Counted from the first letter of the stretch, positions 23,784 to 31,694 are shown. The stretch: DNA of 33,395 nt from Candidatus Frankia nodulisporulans (GCF_902806475.1 NZ_CADCWS010000020.1:1-33395), one strand, 5' to 3'. The notes: generated by a model not told the origin, from the sequence alone. Program-made: numbers and translations.

Positions 23784-25010
23784 GTGTTCGGTTCAGCCCG
23801 CGGCCAGGTGCGTGATGTGGTCTTCGTCGACGGTGTTCGCACGCCGTTCGGCAAGGCCAAGGGTGTGTATGCCGAGACCCGGGCGGACGATCTGATCGTC
23901 CGGGTGATCCGGGAGCTGCTACGGCGTAATCCGTCGCTGCCGGCGGCGCGGGTCGACGAGGTGGCGATCGCCGCCACCACGCAGATCGGTGACCAGGGCC
24001 TGACCATCGGGCGTACGGCCGCGATCCTCGCCGGCCTGCCCGAGTCGGTGCCCGGCTACTCCGTCGACCGGATGTGCGCCGGGGCCGTCACCGCGGTGAC
24101 CACGACCGCGTCGTCCATCGCCGTGGGCGCCTACGACGTGGCGATCGCCGGCGGGGTCGAGCACATGGGTCGCCATCCGATGGGTGAGGGCGCCGACATC
24201 AACCCGCGGTTCATCGCCGAGCGGCTCGTCGACCCGTCCGCGCTGATCATGGGGTCGACGGCGGAGAACCTGCACGACCGCTTCCCGGCGATCACCCGGG
24301 CGCGGGCCGACGCGTACGCCCTCGCGTCCCAGGAGAAGGTGGCGAAGGCCTACGCGAACGGCCAGATCCAGCCGGATCTGGTGCCGATGGCGGCACGCCA
24401 CGCCGACACCGGCTGGGATCTGGTCACCACCGACGAGCCGCCGCGCCCGTCCACCACCCTTGAGGGTCTGGCGGGGCTGCGGACCCCGTTTCGTCCGCAT
24501 GGCCGCGTGACCGCCGGTAACGCCGCGGGCATCAACGACGGGGCGACCGGCTGTGTGCTCGCCGCCGCCGAGGTCGCCGCGGAGCTCGGCCTGCCGGCGA
24601 AGATGCGCCTGGTCGGCTACGGGTTCACCGGCGTCGGCCCCGATGTGATGGGGATCGGACCGATCCCGTCCACCGAGCGGGCGCTGGCCCGCACCGGCCT
24701 GTCGATCGACGACATCGGGTTGTTCGAGCTCAACGAGGCGTTCGCCGTGCAGGTACTCGCCTTCCTGGACCATTTCGGCATCGCCGACGAGGATCCGCGG
24801 GTCAATCCGTACGGCGGTGCGATCGCGCTGGGGCATCCGCTGGCGTCCAGTGGGGTGCGGCTGATGACGCAGCTGGCGCGCCACTTCGTCGAGCATCCCG
24901 AGGTGCGTTACGGCCTGACCGCGATGTGCGTCGGGCTGGGGATGGGCGCGACCACGATCTGGGAGAACCCCCACCACCCGGCCGTCACCTCCGGCGGCGA
25001 CGCGGGCTGA
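23784..25010 (+). CDS. fadA: Acetyl-CoA acyltransferase (thiolase)
   Basis: Cleaves 3-ketoacyl-CoA with CoA, the last step of beta-oxidation. The 408 residues carry all three catalytic centres: Cys98 in SVDRMCAGAV, His351 in GGAIALGHPLASSG and Cys382 in AMCVGLGMG, plus ELNEAFAVQ. GTG 23784 has GGGAGG 5 nt upstream. It is followed 92 bp later by the multifunctional FadB gene, so together they form a complete beta-oxidation complex (FadA2B2-like). A biosynthetic thiolase role is less likely because of this neighbour. Confidence 0.93.
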   Translation: MFGSARGQVRDVVFVDGVRTPFGKAKGVYAETRADDLIVRVIRELLRRNPSLPAARVDEVAIAATTQIGDQGLTIGRTAAILAGLPESVPGYSVDRMCAGAVTAVTTTASSIAVGAYDVAIAGGVEHMGRHPMGEGADINPRFIAERLVDPSALIMGSTAENLHDRFPAITRARADAYALASQEKVAKAYANGQIQPDLVPMAARHADTGWDLVTTDEPPRPSTTLEGLAGLRTPFRPHGRVTAGNAAGINDGATGCVLAAAEVAAELGLPAKMRLVGYGFTGVGPDVMGIGPIPSTERALARTGLSIDDIGLFELNEAFAVQVLAFLDHFGIADEDPRVNPYGGAIALGHPLASSGVRLMTQLARHFVEHPEVRYGLTAMCVGLGMGATTIWENPHHPAVTSGGDAG

Positions 25011-25036
25011 GCCCGCCGCCGGTACCGCGCATGCCG

Positions 25037-25095
25037 GCGAGTCCGTATCCGCGAGTCCGTACCGCGCGAGCCTGCACCCCGCGAGCCTTCAGGAG
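25037..25095 (+). repeat. Degenerate 14-15-bp repeats in the fadB leader
   Basis: Four related units beginning GCGAG at 25037, 25051, 25066 and 25081 (GCGAGTCCGTATCC, GCGAGTCCGTACCGC and diverged copies) fill most of the fadA-fadB gap and end at the fadB ribosome site. The unit GCGCGAGCCTGCAC also appears in the 30-bp duplication at 21022-21035. Confidence 0.65.
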
Positions 25096-25102
25096 AGGCG
25101 TC

Positions 25103-27304
25103 ATGAGCGACGACGAGGTCACGCTGGAATTCCCGGACGAGGTGGTCACCGCGACCCACGTCCGTTATGTGACGCTGCCCGGGGTGGCGGGGCCGGTCGC
25201 GCTCGTCACCCTGGACAACGGCCTGGACCACACCCGGCCGAGCACGTTCGGCCCGGCCGGCCTGCGCGGCATCCTCACCGCGGTGGACGAGATCGAGGCG
25301 CACCAGCCGCCGGTGGCCGCGATCGCGGTGACCGGCAAACCGTTCATCTTCGCCGTCGGCGCCGATCTGGCGTTCCGTTCGTCGATCACCGATCCGGCCG
25401 CGGTGCGGCCCGCGCTCGAGGCGCTCGGGCGCCTCGGTCACGAGGCGTTCGTCCGGTTGGGCTCTGGTCGCCTCGGTGAACGTCGAGTGCCGACGTTCGC
25501 CCTGGTCAACGGGGCGGTGTTGGGTGGTGGCCTGGAGCTCGCGCTGCACTGCGACTACCGGGCGCTGTCCTCGGGTATCCCGATGCTCGCGCTGCCGGAG
25601 GTGTTCCTCGGTCTGGTGCCGGCGTGGGGTGGCAGCCAGCTGCTGCCGAACCTGGTCGGGCCGCAGCGAGCGATCAAAATTATCCTGGACAACCCGCTCA
25701 GCCAGAACCGGATGCTGAAGGGGCCGCAGGCGTTCGAGCTCGGCCTTGGCGATGTGCTGCTGGAACCGGCCGACTTCCTCGAGGAGGCGCTGACCTGGGT
25801 CGGACGGGTGCTGCGCGGCGAGATCGACCCGGTGGCCGCGCGCACCCCGGTGGAACGCAGCGCCGCGTGGGCTGCCGCCATCTCCGCCGGCCACGAACTC
25901 GCCGACGGACGGCTGCACGGCGCGGCCCCCGCCCCCTACCGGGCTCTTGACCTGATCGCGCTCGCCGAGACGGCCACCCGGGCCGACGGTTTCGAGGCGG
26001 AGACGCAGGCCCTCGCGGATCTGTCCGTCTCCGGGGAGCTGGTCGCCGGGCTGTACGCGTTCGACCTGGTGCAGAAGCGGGCCCGGCGCCCGGTCGGCGG
26101 GCCCGACCCGGCACTCGCCCGGCCGGTGACGAAGGTCGGAGTGGTCGGGGCCGGGTTGATGGCGTCCCAGCTGGCGCTGGTCTTCGCGCATCGCCTCGAG
26201 GTTCCGGTCGTGCTCACCGACCTGGACGCCACCCGGCTGGACGCCGGGGTCGCCGCCGTCCACCGGGAGATCGACAACCTGCTGCTACGCCGCCGGATCA
26301 CCGCCGACCAGGCCGGCCGGTACAAGGCGAACGTCACCGGTTCCCTGACCAAGGACGCCTTCGCCGACGCCGACCTCGTCATCGAGGCCGTCTTCGAGGA
26401 CCTGTCCATCAAGCAGAAGGTCTTCGCCGAACTCGAGGCGGTCGTCTCACCGCAGGCGGTGCTGCTCACGAACACCTCGGCGCTGTCGGTGAGCGAGATG
26501 GCGACGCACCTGGCGCATCCCGAGCGGGTCGCCGGGCTGCACTTCTTCAACCCGGTGGCGGTGCTGCCGCTGGTCGAGGTCGTCCGGGCCGAACGCACCG
26601 ACGACGCGACCGTCGCCACCACGCTGGCGGTGGCCAAGGCCCTGAAGAAGAACGCGGTGCTGGTCGCCGACCAGCCGGCGTTCGTGGTGAACCGGCTGCT
26701 CACCCGCTTCCTCGGCGAGGTGCTCGCCGCCGCCGAGCAGGGCACCCCGCTCGACGAGGTCGACCACGCCCTGGACCCACTCGGCCTGCCGATGTCCCCG
26801 CTGACGCTGCTGGCCCTGGTCGGACCGCCGGTCGCCCTGCACGTGGCCGAGACGCTGCACACCGCCTTCCCCGACCGTTTCCGCGAACCGTCGAGCCTCG
26901 CGCGGCTCGTCGAGGCCGGCAAGGGCAGCATCTACACCGCTGGCCCGGATGGCACACAGACCATCGATCCCGAGGCCGCCGCCGCCCTGCGCGCCGCCGT
27001 CGCGGCGGGTCGGACGTCCACCAGCACCGCCAACGGTAACGGCAGCGGTGGCGGGTCGACGGTGGCGCCGAGTGCGGCCGAGGTGCGTGAAGCGGCGCTG
27101 CGGGCGCTCGCCGAGGAGATCCACCTGATGCTCGCGGAGAAGGTCGTCGCCGAGGCACCCGACATCGACCTGTGCATGATCCTCGGCGCCGGTTGGCCGT
27201 TCCATCTTGGTGGCATCACGCCGTACCTGGATCGCACCGGTGTCAGCGAGGCCGTCACCGGCGAACGCTTCACCCCACCCGGCGTCGCCACCCTCCCCGT
27301 CTGA
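25103..27304 (+). CDS. fadB: Multifunctional fatty-acid oxidation protein (enoyl-CoA hydratase / 3-hydroxyacyl-CoA dehydrogenase)
   Basis: Alpha subunit of the beta-oxidation complex, 733 residues. The enoyl-CoA hydratase half has its two catalytic glutamates, Glu145 in VLGGGLELAL and Glu166 in LALPEVFLGLVP. The dehydrogenase half starts at about 340 with the NAD motif GAGLMA (349-354; Ala in place of the usual third Gly) and has catalytic His480 in GLHFFNPV. A Gly/Ser/Asn linker near 635-650 precedes the C-terminal helical domain ending GAGWPFHLGGITPYLD. ATG 25103 follows AGGAGAGG; frame-open sequence upstream overlaps fadA and does not code. It forms an operon with fadA. Confidence 0.94.
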   Translation: MSDDEVTLEFPDEVVTATHVRYVTLPGVAGPVALVTLDNGLDHTRPSTFGPAGLRGILTAVDEIEAHQPPVAAIAVTGKPFIFAVGADLAFRSSITDPAAVRPALEALGRLGHEAFVRLGSGRLGERRVPTFALVNGAVLGGGLELALHCDYRALSSGIPMLALPEVFLGLVPAWGGSQLLPNLVGPQRAIKIILDNPLSQNRMLKGPQAFELGLGDVLLEPADFLEEALTWVGRVLRGEIDPVAARTPVERSAAWAAAISAGHELADGRLHGAAPAPYRALDLIALAETATRADGFEAETQALADLSVSGELVAGLYAFDLVQKRARRPVGGPDPALARPVTKVGVVGAGLMASQLALVFAHRLEVPVVLTDLDATRLDAGVAAVHREIDNLLLRRRITADQAGRYKANVTGSLTKDAFADADLVIEAVFEDLSIKQKVFAELEAVVSPQAVLLTNTSALSVSEMATHLAHPERVAGLHFFNPVAVLPLVEVVRAERTDDATVATTLAVAKALKKNAVLVADQPAFVVNRLLTRFLGEVLAAAEQGTPLDEVDHALDPLGLPMSPLTLLALVGPPVALHVAETLHTAFPDRFREPSSLARLVEAGKGSIYTAGPDGTQTIDPEAAAALRAAVAAGRTSTSTANGNGSGGGSTVAPSAAEVREAALRALAEEIHLMLAEKVVAEAPDIDLCMILGAGWPFHLGGITPYLDRTGVSEAVTGERFTPPGVATLPV

Positions 27305-27350
27305 GCGGAGCGGCCCCTGCCCCGGGGTCGTGGCGGCGCAGGTCGCGGGT

Positions 27351-27363
27351 TAGTTTGGGGCCA
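27351..27363 (+). promoter_or_regulatory. Candidate leaderless -10 of the flavin reductase gene
   Basis: TAGTTT (27351-27356) stands 6 nt before ATG 27363, fitting a leaderless transcript. The GGGG between them is a poor ribosome site. Confidence 0.35.
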
Positions 27364-28691
27364 TGTCGACCGTTCGGGCGTTACGTCCGTCGACGGTCGT
27401 GGTCGGGCTCGTCACCGGTGGCGCACTGATCGTCGCCGGCTGGTGGGCCTACCGGGTGCTGCACCGACCACTGGCCGGCCCGGGCGGCGGATCGGGTGCC
27501 GCGGCACGCCTGTGTGGGCTGGTCGCGGGCTACCTGGGGGTCGTCCAGGTGCTGCTGGCCGCGCGCCTGCCCTGGTTCGAGCAGACGGTGGCGATGCGGC
27601 CGGCGCGGCTGATCCATGTGGGCTGCGGGCTGTCGTTCCTGGCGTTGATCGTCGCGCACGCGGTGCTGGCGATCGCCTCGAACGCGGCGAGTGTCTGGAC
27701 CCCGTTCGCCTCGGCGCTGATCGGGCTGGTCGTCGACCTGCCGTACCTGTGGCTGGCGGTGCTCGGCCTGGTACTGCTGCTGGTCGAGGTGGTCACCTCG
27801 GTGCCCGCGGTGCGCCGGGCGATGCCGTACGGCTGGTGGCATCTGCTGCACCTGGTCGTCCACCCCGCCATCGTGATCAGCTTCGCGCATCAGCTCTACG
27901 GCCCTGACCTGCTCACCAGCCCCGCCCGGGTGCTGTGGACGGCGCTGCACCTGGCGGCGCTGGGCGTCTTCGCCTGGTACCGGCTGCTCGCCCCCGTCCG
28001 GCTCACGTTGCGCCACCAGTTCACCGTCGCCGCCGTCGAACCGGAGACGCACGGCGTCGTCTCGATCATCGTGTCCGGACGGATGCTGGACGCGGTGGGC
28101 GCGCGGCCCGGCCAGTACTTCCGGTTGCGGCCCCTGGACTGGCCGATGTGGTGGCATTCCCATCCGTTCTCCCTGTCCGCCGCCCCCCGGTCGGACGAGC
28201 TGCGGTTCACCGTCAAGGCCGTCGGTGACTACAGCGTCGCGATGGCCGGCCTCGCCCCCGGCCGGTGGCTGCTGGTCTCCGGCCCCTACGGCGCGCTCAC
28301 CACCACGGCCCGCCCGCGCCGGCCGGTCCTGCTCGTCGCCGGTGGGATGGGCATCGCTCCCCTGCGCGCCCTGTTCGAGGACCTCGACGACACCCTCGAC
28401 ATCACCCTGCTCTACCGCACCGAACGCGCCGACCAGATCGTCTTCCGCGGCGAACTGGACGACCTCGCCGACGACCTCGATGCCACCGTCCACTACCTGA
28501 CCGGCCCGGCTCCCACCGGCGAGCAGGACGATCCCCTGTCCTGCCAGCGGCTGACCACCCTGGTCCCCCGCCTCGCCGACCACGACGCCTACGTCTGCGG
28601 ACCCCCCGGCATGGTCGCCAGCACCGTCCGCTCCCTGCGCGCCGCCGGTCTGCGCCGTCACCACATCCACGCCGAGGCCTCCACCTTCTGA
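27363..28691 (+). CDS. Ferric-reductase-like transmembrane heme/flavin oxidoreductase
   Basis: Protein of 442 residues. The N-terminal half has six hydrophobic helices (about 11-30, 50-68, 82-106, 112-146, 156-176, 186-208). Likely heme-ligand histidines are His85 and His99 in one helix and His160, His163, His167 in another, the plan of ferric reductase/NADPH-oxidase membrane domains. The C-terminal half is an FNR-type flavoprotein: HPFSLSAAP (FAD), SGPYGALT, the NAD(P) motif VAGGMGIAPLRALFED, and CGPPGMV near the end. It would carry electrons from cytoplasmic NAD(P)H through FAD and heme across the membrane; the acceptor is unknown. It lies 58 bp after fadB but appears to have its own promoter. 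Confidence 0.82.
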   Translation: MSTVRALRPSTVVVGLVTGGALIVAGWWAYRVLHRPLAGPGGGSGAAARLCGLVAGYLGVVQVLLAARLPWFEQTVAMRPARLIHVGCGLSFLALIVAHAVLAIASNAASVWTPFASALIGLVVDLPYLWLAVLGLVLLLVEVVTSVPAVRRAMPYGWWHLLHLVVHPAIVISFAHQLYGPDLLTSPARVLWTALHLAALGVFAWYRLLAPVRLTLRHQFTVAAVEPETHGVVSIIVSGRMLDAVGARPGQYFRLRPLDWPMWWHSHPFSLSAAPRSDELRFTVKAVGDYSVAMAGLAPGRWLLVSGPYGALTTTARPRRPVLLVAGGMGIAPLRALFEDLDDTLDITLLYRTERADQIVFRGELDDLADDLDATVHYLTGPAPTGEQDDPLSCQRLTTLVPRLADHDAYVCGPPGMVASTVRSLRAAGLRRHHIHAEASTF

Positions 28692-28781
28692 TCAGCCGAC
28701 CGGTTCAGGCACGCCACTGAAGACGGCCGGAAAGGTCGGGTCAGGAGAGGAAACCGGCTACCGAAGCGCTGTCCGCGGTTC

Positions 28782-29096
28782 TCAGTCCTCGCGCGCATCG
28801 TGGTGAAAAGCCGTCCCGGCTCGTTGTCGGTCCCGCGACCAGCGCACCACCGCGACAGTGGAAAACACCACTTCGGCGACCAGATAGGCGAGGAAAAACC
28901 ACACACCCCATGAGATCAGCGTCCAGAGGCCGAACGCGATAACGAGTACGGACTCGGAGCAGACGGCGAACACCCTGGCGGGCCGCGCTCCCCAGCGACG
29001 ACTGATGACCACGGTCGCCAGGAGTTCCGAGGCCATTCGCACCACCATGAACCCCAGGAACCACCGAAGATCCGCCGCGGAGGCGGTGTCATCCAC
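28782..29096 (-). CDS. Small membrane protein of unknown function
   Basis: Protein of 104 residues with hydrophobic helices at about 11-31, 43-61 and 63-84 and a charged C-terminal tail rich in His, Asp and Arg. GTG 29096 has AGGA 9 nt upstream. The gene follows hipA on the same strand, 27 bp after the end of the apparent full-length hipA frame (TGA 29124-29126), so it may be the third gene of a hipB-hipA operon. No family is recognised. It converges on the reductase gene with a 90-bp gap. Confidence 0.6.
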   Translation of the reverse strand: MDDTASAADLRWFLGFMVVRMASELLATVVISRRWGARPARVFAVCSESVLVIAFGLWTLISWGVWFFLAYLVAEVVFSTVAVVRWSRDRQRAGTAFHHDARED

Positions 29097-29123
29097 CTCG
29101 CGTCATCCTTTCCGAGTGCGCTT

Positions 29124-29222
29124 TCACCGGATTCCCCCTCTCGCGATCCGTCGCTGGTCGCTGTCGTAGGCCACCGCCATCCGGTCGGCCTGGCTTTTCG
29201 GGATGCCCAGGTCGGCAGCGGC
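29124..29222 (-). other. Apparent lost C-terminus of hipA, behind an in-frame TAG
   Basis: Directly after the hipA TAG (29223-29225) the same frame continues for 32 codons (AAADLGIPKSQ, then ADRMAVAYDSDQ) to a TGA at 29124-29126. The pattern GI-x3-(E/Q)-x2-RM-x-AY/AF after a GWR motif is how many actinobacterial HipA proteins end. So the TAG looks like a recent nonsense mutation, a sequencing error, or a read-through site. Confidence 0.55.
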
Positions 29223-30377
29223 CTACCGCCAGCCCGCGGTAGCGTTCTCCACTTCCCGGACAAGAGCGCGGGCTCTCGGTGGTGACAGGCGGAAGTAGGA
29301 ACCCACCGACAGCGCGATGTCGATGCTTGCGTCGGTGTCGTCGAGATCGATGGCCGTACTCAACCGGGCCGGATTGTCCGGGTTGGGGTTGAGGTCGTAG
29401 GCGGGAGAGAGCACCCAGCCATCTCGCTCGCGCAGGAATGCGTGATTACGCAAATGGTCGTCGGTGTTCCCGGTCAGGACTGAGAACACGATCCGCCGGT
29501 AAAGCTCACGCAGGTCGGCACCGGCTCTCGGTGAGTGACGTTCGATCACCTCGGCGATCTCGAGGTAGCTGCGGAGGTCTCCGTCGGAGGCCTCCAGCAT
29601 TGTCAGGGCGCTGACGAACCCGAGACGTCTCCCGCCGATGCGGTCGAAGCGGCTCAGGAGTAGCACGTGCCGGCCGGCGACGGTCAGTAGCTCCGATTCG
29701 GCCACGGCCAACCCCGCCCGACGGGCGAGTCGCAGTTGCACCTCCTCCCAACCGGCCACATCCCATTCGTCGCTGGCCGCCCGCGGAAACTTGGCGATCG
29801 AGAGCCGTCCGGACGTGTCCCGCACCGCTGCCTTGGGGCGCGCGCCGCCGAGGGAGCTACCTGCGTCGATGAGGTCCGCGAGGTCACGGTCGACGTCACC
29901 CTGCGCGCGGACCCGGTCGACTGCTCGCAGCAGTCGGTCCAGGTCGACCAGCCGCGGGACCGCGTGCCGGTGCGTCGAACAGTAAGTGGCGGTTGCCGGC
30001 CTGCGGAACCTGACGCCTCCCTGTCGGGTGTCGTCTCGGACGCCCAGAAGGAAGTCAGCCTTGCCGAGAGTGCGAGGTGTGCTCCCAGCGGCGCGGGCGC
30101 GTTCCCGCTCCTCACGTCGCATGAGGTTCTCACCCCAGCGGTCGGGGGCGCTGTCGGCGAACGCGTTGAACATGGCTGACCCCGGCGGCGTATGGAACAC
30201 GCCGGCGGCTCTGGTCAGCGCCGGGTCGAGGTCGTAGCCGGACGGGTCGGTCAGGTAGCCGTCGGCGTATCGGAACGTGGCGCTCTGCCCGCCTCGGTCG
30301 TGGATCCACAACGTTCCGGCGACGGTCTCCTGCCCGTCGAGCTCGACGGTGACCTCGACAGGATCCCGCCCGGCCAT
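29223..30377 (-). CDS. hipA: HipA-type serine/threonine kinase toxin, probably truncated by an amber codon
   Basis: Toxin of a type II toxin-antitoxin pair; E. coli HipA phosphorylates glutamyl-tRNA synthetase and causes dormancy. The 384 residues show an N-terminal beta domain, the Gly-rich SSLGGARPKA loop (174-183), Lys195 in SIAKFP (ATP binding), the catalytic loop GNTDDHLRNHAF (303-314) and the metal-binding YDLNP (327-331). All core kinase residues are present, so activity may survive. The frame continues for 32 sensible codons after the TAG. ATG 30377 overlaps the hipB TGA (TGATG), proving the start. Frame-open sequence further upstream runs through hipB and the repeat array and does not code. 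Confidence 0.88.
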   Translation of the reverse strand: MAGRDPVEVTVELDGQETVAGTLWIHDRGGQSATFRYADGYLTDPSGYDLDPALTRAAGVFHTPPGSAMFNAFADSAPDRWGENLMRREERERARAAGSTPRTLGKADFLLGVRDDTRQGGVRFRRPATATYCSTHRHAVPRLVDLDRLLRAVDRVRAQGDVDRDLADLIDAGSSLGGARPKAAVRDTSGRLSIAKFPRAASDEWDVAGWEEVQLRLARRAGLAVAESELLTVAGRHVLLLSRFDRIGGRRLGFVSALTMLEASDGDLRSYLEIAEVIERHSPRAGADLRELYRRIVFSVLTGNTDDHLRNHAFLRERDGWVLSPAYDLNPNPDNPARLSTAIDLDDTDASIDIALSVGSYFRLSPPRARALVREVENATAGWR

Positions 30378-30703
30378 CAGCGTCGTACCCGCTTGGGAAG
30401 GATCTCGTCCATGCGTAGTCGACCGACGTCGGTCTCGTACGGGTCGCTGGCCCTGACCACGGCCTCCATGATCCCGAGGGTGCGGAGCACCCTGAACAGG
30501 TTCTCGGTGCTCGCGGTGCCCGTGCCCTGCTCGATGGCGCGCAAAGTGTCCCGTGAGATCCCGGCCCGCTCGGCGACCTGCGCGGCGGTCAGCCGGTTCA
30601 GCTTCCGCCAGGTCGACACCTGCTCGCCGAGCAGGCGCAGCGATCGTGCCACTGACAGCGGCGTGACATGCGAGGACCTGTCGCCGACCATAGCCAGCAT
30701 CAT
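30377..30703 (-). CDS. hipB: HipB-type antitoxin, XRE-family DNA-binding protein
   Basis: Protein of 108 residues with an XRE helix-turn-helix at about 30-75 (TAAQVAERAGISRDTLRAIEQG). It should bind and inhibit HipA and repress the operon. The C-terminal 30 residues (DPYETDVGRLRMDEILPKRVRR) are charged and may contact the toxin. The start is uncertain among three close Met codons (30703, 30700, 30691); none has a strong ribosome site. It is translationally coupled to hipA by TGATG. An inverted repeat just upstream (30712-30731) is the probable autoregulatory operator. Confidence 0.85.
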   Translation of the reverse strand: MMLAMVGDRSSHVTPLSVARSLRLLGEQVSTWRKLNRLTAAQVAERAGISRDTLRAIEQGTGTASTENLFRVLRTLGIMEAVVRASDPYETDVGRLRMDEILPKRVRR

Positions 30704-30711
30704 ACGTTTCT

Positions 30712-30731
30712 ACGACGACTATGTTCGTCGT
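30712..30731 (-). promoter_or_regulatory. hipB operator candidate
   Basis: Arms ACGACGA (30712-30718) and TCGTCGT (30725-30731), six bases apart, lie 9-28 bp before the hipB ATG and overlap plausible promoter boxes (TTTAAC-N17-TAGAAA on the minus strand). HipB-type proteins repress their own operons through such repeats. Confidence 0.4.
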
Positions 30732-30795
30732 TAAATGGGAACCCCTCTCCCACCAGCCCCTCCACCGGTCGCGCGGCACACCTGGATCGCCGTGC

Positions 30796-30908
30796 CGTCG
30801 ACGCGGGAACCGTCGACGCGGGAACCGTCGACGCGGGAACCGTCGACGCGGGAACCGTCGACGCGGGAACCGTCGACGCGGGAACCGTCGACGCGGGAAC
30901 CGTCGACG
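30796..30908. repeat. Seven perfect 15-bp tandem repeats between hipB and tetR promoters
   Basis: CGTCGACGCGGGAAC is repeated without change at 30796-30900, plus a partial eighth copy. Every unit contains the self-complementary CGTCGACG. The array ends 10 bp before the TTGACA box of tetR. There are no spacers, so it is not a CRISPR. All frames through it are open and read as simple pentapeptide repeats. Confidence 0.97.
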
Positions 30909-30917
30909 GCGGCGGGG

Positions 30918-30955
30918 TTGACATAGGTAGTGAGTGGCCACTACCTTACGGTTCA
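30918..30955 (+). promoter_or_regulatory. tetR promoter, leaderless
   Basis: A perfect TTGACA (30918-30923), 18 bp, TACCTT (30942-30947), 7 nt, then ATG 30955. This is the clearest promoter in the window and sets the tetR start. The operator lies inside the spacer. Confidence 0.65.
30925..30946. promoter_or_regulatory. TetR operator O1 (autoregulatory)
   Basis: AGGTAGT-N8-ACTACCT between the -35 and -10 boxes of tetR. The same half-sites and spacing recur before the exporter gene (31697-31718), so both are best read as binding sites of the TetR protein encoded between them. Confidence 0.65.
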
Positions 30956-31656
30956 TGGCAGCACGGACGGACGGCACCGGAGCGCGGATGAGCGCGCAGC
31001 AGCGGCGGGAGAGCGTGCTCGCGGCCGCGGTCGAGGAGTTCGCCAACGGCGGGCTGACCGGCACGTCCACCGAGGCGATCGCGACCCGGGCCGGCATCTC
31101 GCAGCCCTACCTGTTCCGCCTGTTCCCGACGAAGAAGGCCCTGTTCATCGCGGTTGTCGAGAGCAGCTTCGCCCGCACCGCCGCACTGTTCGAGCAGGTT
31201 GCGGGCGAGCGGACCGGCAAGGCCGCCCTCGACGCGATGAAGGAGTCCTACTCCGGGCTGCTCGCCGACCGGTCCTACCTGCTCACCCAGCTGCACGCCT
31301 ACGCCGGCTGCTATGATCCGGACGTGCGGGTCGCGACACGCAGCGGGTTCCGGCGGCTGTGGGAGACGGTGGAGCGGATCACCGGGCTGCCGGTGGACGA
31401 GCTGCGCTTCTTCTTCGCCCACGGGATGCTGATCAACGTGAGCGTCGCGATGGATCTCTCCGCCGTCGACGACCGGTGGGCCCAGATCATCTGCTCCCCG
31501 ACCTTCCTCAACCCCCTCCTCGAGCCCGACGGCAGCACCGAACCCGACGGCAGCACTGGGCCCGCCAGCAGCACTGGGCCCGCCAGCAGCACTGGGCCCG
31601 CCAGCAGCACTGGACCGACCTCCACGGTGGACGAGCTCCCAGCCGTTCCCCGCTGA
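30955..31656 (+). CDS. TetR-family transcriptional repressor
   Basis: Protein of 233 residues. The N-terminal helix-turn-helix is clear: RRESVLAAAVEEFANGG, then TSTEAIATRAGISQPYLFRLFPTKKALF (38-64). The ligand-binding half is helical and includes LLTQLHAYAGCYDPDVRV. The C-terminus carries five hexapeptide repeats (two EPDGST-like, three GPASST) coded by 18-bp units at 31522-31611, which are not part of the family fold. ATG 30955 is fixed by a leaderless promoter; ATG 30988 is possible. It presumably represses itself and the exporter behind it, responding to an exporter substrate. The inducer cannot be predicted. Confidence 0.9.
   Translation: MAARTDGTGARMSAQQRRESVLAAAVEEFANGGLTGTSTEAIATRAGISQPYLFRLFPTKKALFIAVVESSFARTAALFEQVAGERTGKAALDAMKESYSGLLADRSYLLTQLHAYAGCYDPDVRVATRSGFRRLWETVERITGLPVDELRFFFAHGMLINVSVAMDLSAVDDRWAQIICSPTFLNPLLEPDGSTEPDGSTGPASSTGPASSTGPASSTGPTSTVDELPAVPR
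31522..31611 (+). repeat. 18-bp tandem repeats in the tetR 3' end
   Basis: Two related units (31522-31557) and three perfect units of GGGCCCGCCAGCAGCACT (31558-31611) encode a Pro/Ser/Thr tail. The frame is kept by the 18-bp period. Confidence 0.9.
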
Positions 31657-31694
31657 TCCTTCCTGTCACATCGAGGCCCCGACGTCCGTCATTT

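Noticed and set aside
28696-28739. Weak inverted repeat (CCGACC/GGTCGG) between the reductase and the small membrane gene
   Set aside because: It has only six base pairs around a long loop, too weak to call a terminator.
30796-30908. 15-bp array as a CRISPR
   Set aside because: The units are contiguous with no spacers, too short for CRISPR repeats, and there are no cas genes.
30378-31097. hipA extended upstream with Arg-Arg-Phe-Pro repeats
   Set aside because: The extension is the 15-bp array read in one frame and overlaps hipB; the TGATG coupling at 30375-30379 fixes the hipA start.
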